From Oehlia diaphana (Eukaryota; Glomeromycota; Glomeromycetes; Glomerales; Glomeraceae): a DNA stretch of 18,246 nucleotides. Each line of letters begins with the position of its first letter. The first letter of the stretch is position 1. A program made the translations under genes and the position numbers. The notes beneath the pieces were generated by a model that was given only the letters and a program-made list of their open reading frames with translations, did not search any database and was not told the origin of the DNA. Positions 8,485 through 17,190 of this stretch are shown here, in pieces. The stretch is taken from assembly GCA_003833135.1 (NCBI GenBank), contig QZLH01001908.1, forward strand, positions 1,969 through 20,214, read 5' to 3'.

Positions 8485-8783
8485 ATAAATGTATTTGTAA
8501 CAGCCTGTTATATATATCTTATTTGTAACATTCTTTTTTTATTTTTTTTTAAATAATAAATTTAATATGTGCTTTACAAATAAAATTTTTATATGCAAAA
8601 TTTAATTAGAAAAACTTTTACTTAATATACTTAAGACAGTTTCATAGACAAAATTTTAAATTATAAGTAGTTTCTTTATCTTAGTTATATGATTAATTTT
8701 TTGTTTTTGTTTACATTACGCCTGGATAAAATTAAAAGTTATTACAAATAAGATGTGTAACAGGATGTTACAATTAGATTTAT
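8485..8783. mobile_element. MITE with 44-46-bp TIRs, TTGTAACAKCCTGTTA family
   Basis: The left end 8485-8530 and the reverse complement of the right end 8740-8783 align nearly throughout: ATAAATnTAnTTGTAACA, then CCTGTTA, then CTTATTTGTAA. A third, solo copy of this end lies at 15502-15545, so the family is dispersed in the window. The interior has no coding content. I could not define a target duplication; the exact terminal base is uncertain. Confidence 0.75.
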
Positions 8784-8785
8784 TC

Positions 8786-9320
8786 TTATTTTTATATCTT
8801 AAAAATATTTCTTTTTATTTAAAATATAAAATTTAAAAATAATGTATTCATTGTATCCTATGTTACATATTTATTTATACCACAGTTTCTAATCATTCAT
8901 CCATAGCTTTTTTTACTGATATTTTTTTACTTACTTCAAAATCTGAATCCAATATCTTCTTACATCATATTTTACATCCTAACCACTACACTACTTGATC
9001 TTTTTTATAATTAATTAATTATTTAACTTTTACTTAAATTTGTAATAATTATGCATATAATTAATTATTATAATTACTTTCATATAATCCAATGTTTTTA
9101 TCATGATATTCTCTTCAGATATAATTAAAATTTTATTTTAATTATATAAATTAAGCTTTATATTTAATATTGCATTAATTATTACATTATAATATTGAAT
9201 TATTTTTGAATATTAAAAGTGAAAAAAAGGAGAAAAAAAATTTTTTTAATCAGTAATGAGGTTTAATAATAGTTTATTAATAATAGCCTAAGTCATAGAT
9301 ATTAGTTCTTATAATATAAA
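8786..9320. other. AT-rich intergenic DNA, no gene seen
   Basis: It contains AATTAATT-rich patches (about 9009-9070) and A/T runs. I see no coding or RNA gene. Confidence 0.5.
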
Positions 9321-9330
9321 ACAGTTATTT

Positions 9331-9406
9331 CACAGGATAGCTATAAATATCAATTAATTTTTATAGCTATACTATGAAAATTATTGATATTTACAGCTAC
9401 CTGTAG
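9331..9406. repeat. Hairpin of two 31-bp arms, CACAGGATAGCTATAAATATCAAT
   Basis: The sequence cacaggatagctataaatatcaat (from 9331) recurs as the reverse complement ending at 9406, as ctacaggtagctgtaaatatcaat. There are only a few mismatches, and a short loop with atagctat at its centre. Weaker pairing extends outward to about 9322 and 9416. It could be a small MITE or the stem of a transcribed hairpin. Confidence 0.7.
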
Positions 9407-9737
9407 AATAATTATTACATATTTCTATATTTATTATTTGTAATTTTAAGGATATGTGATATATATATAAACTAAAGATTGATATAAATAAATTACAAAA
9501 AAGGAAAAATGCATTGTAATGCAGGGTGCAGTAAATAAATTTACTTTAAAATTTAAATCATTAAAAATTTATAAATTTTTATATAAAGTAAAAATTATTA
9601 TGTTTTTAAAAAAATTTAATAACTTATTATAGAATAATATATAAGAAGTTTATTAATTTTTCATAAATATTTTTTATAATAATTATATGCAAAATTATCT
9701 AATTATTATAAACAAATATTCAATATTTAATAAATAA

Positions 9738-9960
9738 TATTACATTTTTTTAGTAAATAATCTAATTTTTTTGATAAAATATTACAGTTTTTTAGTAAAT
9801 GTTAACAAATGTATATTTTGCAAAAAAGTGTAATAATTTTATCAAAAAAAAATCACATTTTAATGAAAAATATAATATTTGATTAAAAAAACATGAAATT
9901 TGCAAAAAATACATTATTTGGCAAAAAACTGGAATATTTGACAAAAAAAGCAAAATTTGA
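9738..9960. repeat. About 20-bp unit array that switches orientation
   Basis: Three units in reverse orientation lie at 9738-9757, 9758-9779 and 9780-9799 (complement form tttactaaaaaactgtaata). After a gap, seven units in forward orientation lie at about 9816-9955, such as tttggcaaaaaactggaata and tttgacaaaaaaagcaaaa. The spacing is 18-22 bp. The consensus is TTTGnCAAAAAA with a variable tail. This is either the core of a foldback element or an array of binding sites. Confidence 0.65.
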
Positions 9961-10864
9961 TTTTAATTAACAATATTATAAAATGTTATTAAAATGATAA
10001 TATATTGAAGACAAAATGCAGAATTTTTATAAAAATATACTATTTAAAAATACAATCAACTCCCTCTATGATCACTTTTATTATAATCATATTTTACTAT
10101 ATAGTCATATTAGTTAAATATTAATCAATATATATATCACATTTATATATCAATTATAATTAAAATTCTTATACTACTGTAAATTGCTATTTTTTTAACG
10201 TATTGTAAATGATTAAAATTATACTATTTTTAACAAAAAAAAATATCTTAATTGGTAAATAAATACCTATTCAACTTAATATAAGTATATTTTATTTGTG
10301 AAAATTTGTAATAACATTTATATACACTATAAGAATTACATATTTTTAAGAGATTCTTTATTTCAGTAACTTTTAACAAAAAATTTTATATTTAAATATC
10401 TGCATTCTGCAATATTTTACACTGTTTTCAGGAAATATTTTCTTTAAAAGTTGCCAATACAACAGTTTTTAAGAAAAGTAGTATTGTATTATATATACTG
10501 TATATACTGGTTGTAATCTAATTACTTTGCAACAAAGGCAATATTTTTAATTCTGTCCAGAATTATGTGATCAATGCAAAAATTTCCTTTTTTGAAAATT
10601 AAAATTCCATGATTTTGTGAGAAGCAAAATTTTCTTTTTTGAAAGTTTATGTAATGTCATGTGATAAAATGCCAATAGGATCAATATTACATAATTCAAT
10701 TTTATTTATACAGGTAATCTAAATATGACAGTTTTTTTTTATTATATAAGATCTACAGTAGTTCTTAAAAGTAATGTATCATACAAATGATTGATTATTA
10801 ATCACATGTAGAGGTATTAAATTAAAGCCAATCAAAATAAAATTAAAAATGTAAATTATTTATT
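9961..10864. other. AT-rich intergenic DNA, no gene seen
   Basis: No frame here is protein-like. Short tandem ATATA and TACTGTATATACTG sequences occur near 10490-10510. No transposon ends could be paired. Confidence 0.5.
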
Positions 10865-10872
10865 ATATGATT

Positions 10873-11112
10873 TAAGGTTGCTTGCCGAAACCTAGAGGTT
10901 TAGGCAAGATGGCGTTTTGCTAAAAAGCAAAATTCTGCCAAAACTATATTAAAGTTATATCAAAAAACTGGCGAAACTCTAGAGAAAGGCGAAACTGCCG
11001 AAACTTATTATAAATGCTAAAACTGCTAAAACTCTGCCGAAACTATAATAAATCTATAGTAAAATTTTGAACTAATCGTAGGATTTTGAAGAGGTTTAGA
11101 CAAGCAACCTTA
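10873..11112. mobile_element. Non-autonomous hAT-like element, 240 bp, TAAGGTTGCTTG ends
   Basis: Both ends begin TAAGGTTGCTTG (10873-10884 and, inverted, from 11112), fitting the YARNG rule. The flanking 8-mers ATATGATT (10865-10872) and ATATAATT (11113-11120) match at 7 of 8, a slightly decayed target duplication. A subterminal hairpin lies at 10881-10908: cttgccgaaacct, two bases, aggtttaggcaag. The interior repeats GCCGAAACT-like motifs. A second family member begins at 18024. A TTAA reading of the ends (piggyBac-like) is possible but explains the flanks less well. Confidence 0.8.
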
Positions 11113-12062
11113 ATATAATTATTAAAATATTGGCAAAAATTTAATATGAATTGATTGGTTAATTTTTTAGTATAAGGCCAAAGAAATAAAATTATTTATT
11201 TCTCATGAAAAAAATTGCTAAATTTGATCCAACTATCCAGAAAAAAAATTTATTTTCAAAAAAATTTAGCTGATTTCTAGAAGATGATTGGTTGATTTAA
11301 TAAATTTTTTGTTCCAGTTACTGAAAATTATTTTTTTATGATTATGATTAGTCAAAACCAAAATCACATGACTAAATAAAATATTTTTTTGTAACATTTA
11401 CATGACCTGCTCAGTTATGAGAAACAAATAATTTTATAATATATTTTGATGCGTTACTTTTGCAATTTTTTGCATTTTTAATAAATTAAGAATTTTATAA
11501 AAATTAATAATATACTTTATTATAAATTTAATAATAAATTAAATATTAAATAACTTAAATTATTAAATAAACTTAAAAAGATCTAATAATTTTAATAATT
11601 TAAAATTAATTTTATTTAAATAACATATTTATAATTATATATTAAAATATGAGAATTTCAAATCGTATACAAGTGTAGTGTCTCATATATGTGATTCAAA
11701 ATATCTTGCATAGACTCATATAACATAAATAATATAGTTAAAGTATTATAAAAATTAGCATAGGACAAATTTTATCATATACAGTAGCTTTCAAAGTAAC
11801 TGATTATATAGGCGCTTTGCAATAGAAAGGGATAAAACTACTAAAAAAAATAAAAAATAAGTTAATATAAATCCAATTATAATAAAATTTAAAATATAAA
11901 TAATATATAATATGATCTATTACTAAATTTTAATATAAATTTATTAATTAGTTTTTTAATTATATAATATTAAAGCAAAAAAATCTGGTTAGTTTCTTTT
12001 GTCACTTTTTAATATTTTTAAAAAATCAATATTTTCATTAAAGTTATATTATGCTTAATATA
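11113..12062. other. AT-rich intergenic DNA with one solo repeat end
   Basis: No gene is visible. A repeated block attgattggtt... occurs at about 11150 and again, diverged, at about 11283. The only clear dispersed repeat is at 11811-11839. Confidence 0.5.
11811..11839 (+). repeat. Solo copy of the TTTGCAATARAAAGGGA repeat
   Basis: ctttgcaatagaaagggat (11815-11833) with its flanks matches the left end of the element at 7095-7225 at about 25 of 28 positions. No matching opposite end is seen nearby. Confidence 0.5.
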
Positions 12063-12439
12063 GGCGTGCATCAGTTAAAAAGAAGAAATCTACCTCAAAA
12101 TCAAATTTGAGGTTTTTGGCTTATATTGCGTAAACCATCAATTTTCACTTAATATTGTATGCTGATAATCATAATAAATTATCAAAATAAAATCAAATAA
12201 TTGAAATATGCTACAGGGATGATCATTTAATTATTTGACGATTATTGACTTATTTAGCAATAGCATGATGTAAATGATGAAGGTGAAGTTACATGATATG
12301 GATAAAAGTTTAGCCTCCAAATTTCCCTCCTTTTAACTGACGCATGAAAGCAAAATGTTTTTTCTTGCAAATAAGTTAATTTCATTTTTCTCAAAATGAT
12401 GAAAACATAGATTTTCTTCTTTTTAACTGACGCACGTCC
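12063..12439. mobile_element. 377-bp MITE, GGCGTGCATCAGTTAAAAAG ends
   Basis: The left end 12063-12092 and the inverted right end 12410-12439 share GTGCRTCAGTTAAAAAGAAGAAA with one or two mismatches. The outermost bases are GGCGTGC and GGACGTGC. An extra internal copy of cttttaactgacgca lies at about 12330-12345. Flanking bases are tata/atata, so a TA-type or other AT target is possible but cannot be fixed. It has no transposase. Confidence 0.75.
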
Positions 12440-12560
12440 ATATATATAGATTTTACAATTTTTATATATATAACATTACATCAAATAATTTTATGATAAA
12501 ATAATGCTAAAATTTAAATTCTTCTAGTTAAAATTATTAAAAAATTACTTGTTTAAGATA

Positions 12561-12614
12561 GGCAATGATCTTCATTTTACATATAGAAATGATTTTCAAA
12601 TGAAGATCATTGCC
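12561..12614. repeat. Perfect 17-bp-arm hairpin
   Basis: GGCAATGATCTTCATTT (12561-12577) and AAATGAAGATCATTGCC (12598-12614) are exact reverse complements with a 20-nt loop. It is as regular as a small-RNA precursor stem, but transcription is not shown. It may be a tiny transposon relic. Confidence 0.75.
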
Positions 12615-12637
12615 GATCAAGTACAATCAAACAAAAA

Positions 12638-12810
12638 GTGTGGTTTGGTGCGATTTTTAATTCTGGCCTGATTTAGCGTAATTTCGGCTGGAATTAACAT
12701 AATAATTTTAATTTCAAATTCACTATCTTAATTCGAGCCAAAATTTGATAAACGAAAACCAACCATGTGATAGAAAAAGGTGTGACCGTTCTATCCTGGA
12801 CACCCTATCA
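12638..12810. repeat. Imperfect inverted repeat followed by a hairpin
   Basis: Blocks gtgtggtttggt...aattctggc (12638-12666) and the inverted gagccaaaattt...aaccaaccatgtg (12735-12769) resemble each other with gaps. Directly after, tgatag...ggtgt.cc (12768-12787) and ggacaccctatca (12798-12810) form a second short hairpin. Probably a decayed transposon. Low resolution. Confidence 0.4.
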
Positions 12811-13596
12811 ATAACTACAGTAAGTGCTCGTTACTTTTAATTTTTTTTTTTTTTGCAAATTCTTTTTAACTAAAAGAATTTAAATTTTAGCATTATTTTA
12901 TTGTAAAAACCTTTAATCTAATGGTATTTAAAAAAGAGTTTTACTAACTTGCCATCTGGGTTAAATAACCTGGCTACCTGGGTTAAATCACCACCTTAAA
13001 TTTATATTTCATTTTTTTTTTTAAAAAAAAAAAATTATTTGTATTATTATTCATTTACTTTATATAAATTTTATTAATTTGAACATTATAGAGTATAATG
13101 ACCAAGTTTTCTTACATTCTTGATAATGTCTCTTGAAAATTTGGGCAAAATTTTATAATTAAATAAAATTTACTAATAGGTTAAATCATCCAGATTAAAT
13201 CACCCAGAGTTAAAATTAGTCTTATACAATTTTATAATACATTTATTCTGTTCTAATATTTAAATAAAAATCTTTATAAAATTTATAATTAATGATCTAC
13301 TTTTAGATTTTTTTTTTATTTTAACTCTACTTTTATTTTTACTTTTTTCATTTATTTCAATTTGGAAGAGTACAGATTATGAAAAGCAATAATAGGTTCG
13401 CGAAAAATATTGGGATCAGGATCAAGTTCGCGAGAGTGAATCTTAATTTAAGAGATCAAAAGATTGATAGTATTTAGTTCTCGCTTAATGTACGATGATA
13501 GTAAAACAATCTACATCAGAATACTGATGTTATCGAAGAGCTGTCTACAATTTACTAATTCATAATTTGAGCATAAAATTATATTGGAAAGTAAAA
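12811..13596. other. Intergenic DNA downstream of the 425-residue gene
   Basis: It holds T and A runs (12839-12854, 13012-13035), short GGTTAAATCA repeats near 12958-12990 and 13178-13208, and two TTCGCGA motifs at about 13399 and 13428. The part above about 13500 may be the 3' flank of the minus-strand gene. I see no coding region. Confidence 0.45.
13513..13530. repeat. Hairpin ACATCAG-AATA-CTGATGT
   Basis: A perfect 7-bp stem with a 4-base loop lies about 110 bp beyond the stop codon of the minus-strand gene. It could be a 3' UTR or termination structure. Its small size makes chance possible. Confidence 0.35.
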
Positions 13597-13602
13597 TTTA
13601 TT
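13597..13602 (-). terminator. AATAAA polyadenylation signal
   Basis: On the minus strand AATAAA lies about 36 nt after the annotated stop at 13639 and directly at the end of the possible extended tail (TAA at 13602-13604). Confidence 0.4.
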
Positions 13603-13638
13603 TATGCCGAAGGTTCTTCAACCCGTACTCCCAATTCT

Positions 13639-15042
13639 TTAAAAAAATTTGTCCAGACCTTCATAAACATATCCTTGAAAATTCGATCTGAATTTCTTAT
13701 GGATCCATGACTTGCAAAATATTCTTTTAAACATTATCCACTCCTTTTTTAAAAAGTCAACTAACTTATCGGCTCTTTTTTTATCAAAAATATTTACGAG
13801 TATATTCCATTGTCTAAGCAATTTTTCCATCATTTCACAGTCGATCTGATCAATACCTTCATGAACATGGTTTTGTCTGTAAAACATTTTTGGCTTGATA
13901 ATTAATGGTGATAATGTACCGTTAATCATCAATTTTTGTTCTTGTCGAACACATTCTATTAATTTGTTACGATATTTCAAATAAAAAGTTTCATCATAAT
14001 ATGAAATTTTTGCCAGCATCCAAGGATGTAATATCCAAATTTTTGGTTCCAAAACTGCAGTGTTCACTTCTAGATAAGGTAGTCTTGGTTTTTCATCAAC
14101 TATTGACAAAATATAATCCAGTAAAGGTCCATACATATTTGCTGATCTAATTGGTTCTCTTTCACCTTTATCAAGATATCTTTCACGAGTCTCGAGTGTT
14201 ATTATATAAGCATGAAAGAGAATTTCCTAAACGGAAAATATTGTCATTTAACCTTATAAATAATAAATTTTAAACTCAACTTCTTACCATATTTTGTGGC
14301 GATTTATTAATATATCCAGAAAAATTTTTTATTATTAAATATTTATTATATTGGGGTAGTCCACCTTCGGTGGTATCTCTTGAACAATCTCGTATAAATA
14401 ATTTTGCGGCGGCGCGATATGAAATAGTTTTCGGTAACAATTTAAAAGAGTATTCTTCTTTCAATAATGACATAATATTATTATCTCTAGCATTTGTTGG
14501 GTGATTTATACTTCTGAGATAAGATGCACTTTCCAATAAAGTCATCTGAACTTCTGTTAATGCATCAGCTGTCACCGCAGGTTTGCTTCCTATTGTGACA
14601 TCCTAATTTTAAAGGAAAAAATTATTATAAAATAAAATAAAATATTTATTAATTCGTAATTAATTACCTCCACGATCCTCTTTTTTATATCACCATCATA
14701 AGTTTCTATAACATAAGCAAGAATATCAAAACTTAGATATGGATTGGTTAGTAAAGTTCTGTATAATAAACGTTGACTGTTAAAAATCTCATCTATTGTA
14801 GGTATTGTTTTTTCAACGTCACAAGCTTTTGTTGTCTCTTTTATTTTTTCCACAAGTTTATTAAAAATATGTTTTTTATATTCTGCATTATTTTTAATAT
14901 CGGATAAATCAAATACTACTTCAGTTGCAAGCTTTATACAATTTTGTATTTTTTCTCTGTCCCAAGTACCGATCAGCATTGTTTTCGCTTCTGAAAGTAA
15001 TAAGACAAATTTATAAATTTGATCGATTATTTTTATATCCAT
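13639..15042 (-). CDS. Hypothetical 425-residue protein, three exons
   Basis: The proposed CDS is complement(join(13639..14226,14288..14602,14668..15042)): 1278 nt. Introns of 61 and 65 nt are phase 0 with GTAA...TTAG borders. Exons encode residues 1-125, 126-230 and 231-425. The protein is Lys/Glu/Leu-rich and looks all-helical, with no signal peptide or transmembrane segment. Recognisable stretches are KTMLIGTWDREK, SYRAAAKLFIRDCSRD, LEPKIWILHPWMLAKISYYD and DFLKKEWIMFKRIFCKSW; the last part is basic and rich in aromatic residues. I do not recognise the family. The stop falls at a run of seven T (plus-strand A7, 13641-13647); with six the frame would continue for 12 more residues (KELGVRVEEPSA) to TAA at 13602-13604, so the C-terminus is uncertain. 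A TATA box lies about 41 bp before the start, in a promoter shared with a rightward stub. Confidence 0.87.
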
Positions 15043-15082
15043 TTTAAATTGAGGAGAAAGAAATCTGATGAAGTTACGCGTT

Positions 15083-15089
15083 TTTTATA
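15083..15089 (-). promoter_or_regulatory. TATA box (TATAAAA) of the minus-strand gene
   Basis: On the minus strand ctaTAAAAAA occurs 41-47 nt before ATG 15042, a suitable place if the 5' UTR is very short. Confidence 0.45.
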
Positions 15090-15129
15090 GCATCCCTTTT
15101 TTGTGTGCCAGGTTCGTGGCAAAAAATGT

Positions 15130-15147
15130 GTGGCGCAGCTGCGCCAC
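15130..15147. promoter_or_regulatory. 18-bp perfect palindrome GTGGCGCAGCTGCGCCAC
   Basis: It is fully self-complementary. A further GCGCCAC follows at 15155-15161. The patch 15128-15163 is strikingly GC-rich against its AT-rich surroundings. It lies between the two divergent TATA boxes and is a good candidate for a dimeric transcription-factor site (CAGCTG E-box core). Confidence 0.6.
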
Positions 15148-15177
15148 GCGTCGCGCGCCACCACTCTGCTAATAATT

Positions 15178-15183
15178 CACGTG
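15178..15183. promoter_or_regulatory. CACGTG box
   Basis: The CACGTG core with flanks TTCACGTGACC is the class bound by basic helix-loop-helix factors such as Cbf1 or Pho4 in yeasts. It lies about 140 bp from the minus-strand start and about 190 bp from the plus-strand start. Confidence 0.45.
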
Positions 15184-15280
15184 ACCTGATTTCGCGTTTA
15201 CGTAGATTTTATTGATTTTATTTGTGTCGCGTTAACCATCTCTTTTTCTTCCCATCTTGTTTACCTTTTTCGAAGCGAAA

Positions 15281-15286
15281 TATAAA
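15281..15286 (+). promoter_or_regulatory. TATAAA box facing right
   Basis: TATAAA lies 85 bp before the ATG at 15371, supporting rightward transcription from the shared intergenic region. Confidence 0.4.
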
Positions 15287-15370
15287 ACCACATAGGCTAT
15301 AATAAATATTTTTATTTAATGTTTATTTAGTTAAATAAAACCAAATAGTTTTTTTTTGCTGTCTAAAAGT

Positions 15371-15436
15371 ATGGAGAACGATAATAGTATAGACGAGGTT
15401 AGAGTACAAATTACAAAGTTATTATTAGTATTATAA
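15371..15436 (+). pseudogene. 21-codon stub of a divergent gene
   Basis: ATG at 15371 opens a protein-like start (MENDNSIDEVRVQITKL) that ends at TAA 15434-15436 after AT-rich sequence. No clear splice donor leads to another exon. About 65 bp further on begins a solo transposon end (15502-15545). The layout suggests the 5' end of a divergently transcribed gene that was cut off by transposon insertion or deletion. A chance ORF cannot be excluded. Confidence 0.35.
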
Positions 15437-15501
15437 CTATATTTTATATTTTAATTTATCAAATTTGTAATATTGTAAATTATACTCATTAAATATTAAG
15501 G

Positions 15502-15545
15502 ATAAATTTATTTGTAACATCCTGTTATACACTTTTTTTGTAACA
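15502..15545 (+). repeat. Solo TIR of the TTGTAACATCCTGTTA family
   Basis: It matches both ends of the MITE at 8485-8783 over 44 bp (ATAAAT, then TTGTAACATCCTGTTA, then TTTGTAACA). No inverted partner is seen to the right in this window. Confidence 0.65.
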
Positions 15546-15846
15546 ACCTCGGAAAATTAGGTCGGATAAAAAAAATTTTATAAAATTTAAAATTTAAAAT
15601 TTATCGCTTTTTTTATAATATCGAATTTATACATTTATTTATTATAAAATCACGTGATTTTGATGGCTTCGAACCGATTATTGCACAAAAATAAATTGCA
15701 TGGTACAAATATCAACACGCATTTATTTAAGAAAACTTAACTATATGCACTCTATAAATGCTAATGGCTTCTGCAAATGTGACATATCATTAAGTGAATT
15801 GTCAAAAAATAAGTCAAGACAAAGAATCAAAACAAAGATAAATATA
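15546..15846. other. Transposon-derived flank, no intact gene
   Basis: It contains the 16-bp palindrome AAAATCACGTGATTTT at 15646-15661. The plus-strand open frame at 15700-15933 is a shadow of the pseudogene on the other strand and is not annotated. Confidence 0.45.
15646..15661. repeat. 16-bp palindrome AAAATCACGTGATTTT
   Basis: It is perfectly self-complementary with a central CACGTG. Being inside the transposon-rich block, it may be part of an element end rather than a host promoter. Confidence 0.45.
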
Positions 15847-16905
15847 TTACCGATTCTGGCACCTTGCGCTATTATGTTCTGTTTGACCACATGTTTTGCA
15901 GGTATTTTTCACGTGAGACTTTATTTCAGTTGAGGATTTATATCGCTTTATTTCTGGGCATCCTTTACACTGTGAAACTAGCAGATTTACAACTTGTAAA
16001 GGTTCATTTTCTTTGTTGTCATTCACTTGAACTTCTATAAGGTCTTTATTTTGTGCGATTTCTATTTCTTTGTGCTAATTAATAAACTTTTTAGCCATCC
16101 AATTATCTCACCATGACTATCATGCTCAACAGCAAGTTGAGTTACCTGCCGTGCAAGTCCTTACACTTTTCCATACTTCATCTTTTTTTTGCTGCACGAT
16201 ATAAAATATGGGTAACAGTTGTAAAAATAGCCAAAGGATTTGGAACAAGTGTTATACCCAAAAAATTTTGCATGGCCTTCTGGCTTACAAAAAAAGTTGT
16301 TTCACTAGCATCCTTACTTTTTTGATTATTAACATACCATTGTGAAGGTATCATCTGAATTTGAAAGCCAGCCACTGCTAAAATTATCATTACTCAAAAA
16401 TAATGACAACAAATAATACCGCAAGATATATTAAATATATATGAACAGAGATATAAGACAAGGTTATTTATTATTATGAAATGTATATACTTTTTATTTT
16501 CAGATCAAACGTCTGTAATCTTTCATAATTTACAAACTCTTTCTTTACTAACTTCAGCTATCATTGATTTTAATAGAGTTTGCTTGGAATCATATTTATC
16601 TTTTGATACATCCATCTGTTATACTAATATCTGAATCCTGTATAGCAAAAATAAAAAAAATGATTTATTACTAATTTTTAATACAAAAAAAATAGACTTT
16701 AAATTACCTCAATAATGTTTGATTCCACTTTACTTGCAATAAAGTAGAGATATTGTGCTATTTCAAAATGTACAGCAGATAAAATATGAGGAGTCAAATA
16801 CTTGGACATTAATTTATCCACTTTTGGAAAGATCATGACTAACTGATGCAATTTCCATACAAGTTGATAGAATTTGATATTCAAAGAATCAATTCTATTT
16901 TACCA
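15847..16905 (-). pseudogene. Decayed FAR1/MULE-like transposase with zinc knuckle
   Basis: Read on the minus strand, pieces in different frames follow one another. About 16905-16708 carries RIDSLN...KLMSKYLTPHIL...IIE. A 70-nt GTAATT...ATACAG intron lies at 16638-16707. About 16637-16510 carries LLKSMIAEVSKERVCKL, then a stop where W is expected, then KITD. 16390-16178 carries LAVAGFQIQMIPSQWY...PNPLAIFTTVTHILYRAAKKR. About 16165-16072 carries ARQVTQLAVEHD...IIGWLKSLL. 16078-15847 carries HKEIEIAQ... and ends in CKTCGQTEHNSARC, a C-x2-C-x4-H-x4-C zinc knuckle, then TAA. The knuckle and the IP-x-x-WY segment after a SWIM-like position fit FAR1/MULE-type proteins. At least two stops and two frame changes make it non-functional. 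The SWIM cysteines are not recoverable. Confidence 0.75.
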
Positions 16906-17190
16906 GGACCCTGAAAACTTATATTAGATGTGACTGGCGCATAGACTAGGTAAAGTTAATATAAAAATTTTTCTAGAGTTATTAATAGTATGAGTAAAAA
17001 GATATATACATGCCCTATACATCAATAAATATAGAAATAATACGGTAAAATCTTTTTTGATTAAATGTTGATCATATAAATATTAAGTGCTGATCATATG
17101 AATGCTAATTATTTGTATTTTGTAATTATTTCTGATATTTTTACTATGCTAATATTTTCACCGCAAAATTCTAAAACAAGCTGGATCATG
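16906..17190. other. Region upstream of the pseudogene, no gene seen
   Basis: Earlier transposase exons would be expected here on the minus strand, but I cannot recognise them. Short ATCATATGAAT repeats occur near 17070-17105. Confidence 0.4.

Noticed and set aside
10057..10076. ctccctctatgatcac, similar to Stowaway-type MITE ends
   Set aside because: No inverted partner was found and the similarity covers only a few bases.
12950..13210. Repeated GGTTAAATCA/CCTGGGTTAAAT motifs
   Set aside because: They are scattered and imperfect; I could not pair them as terminal repeats or assign a unit length.
13395..13440. Two TTCGCGA motifs flanking atcaggatcaag, considered as a tRNA-like or regulatory structure
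   Set aside because: No cloverleaf can be drawn and the motifs are short; chance is likely.
15700..15933. 77-codon plus-strand open frame
   Set aside because: It lies antisense to the zinc-knuckle end of the transposase relic, whose minus-strand reading is far more protein-like.
16113..16325. 70-codon plus-strand open frame
   Set aside because: Antisense shadow of the IPSQWY segment of the pseudogene.
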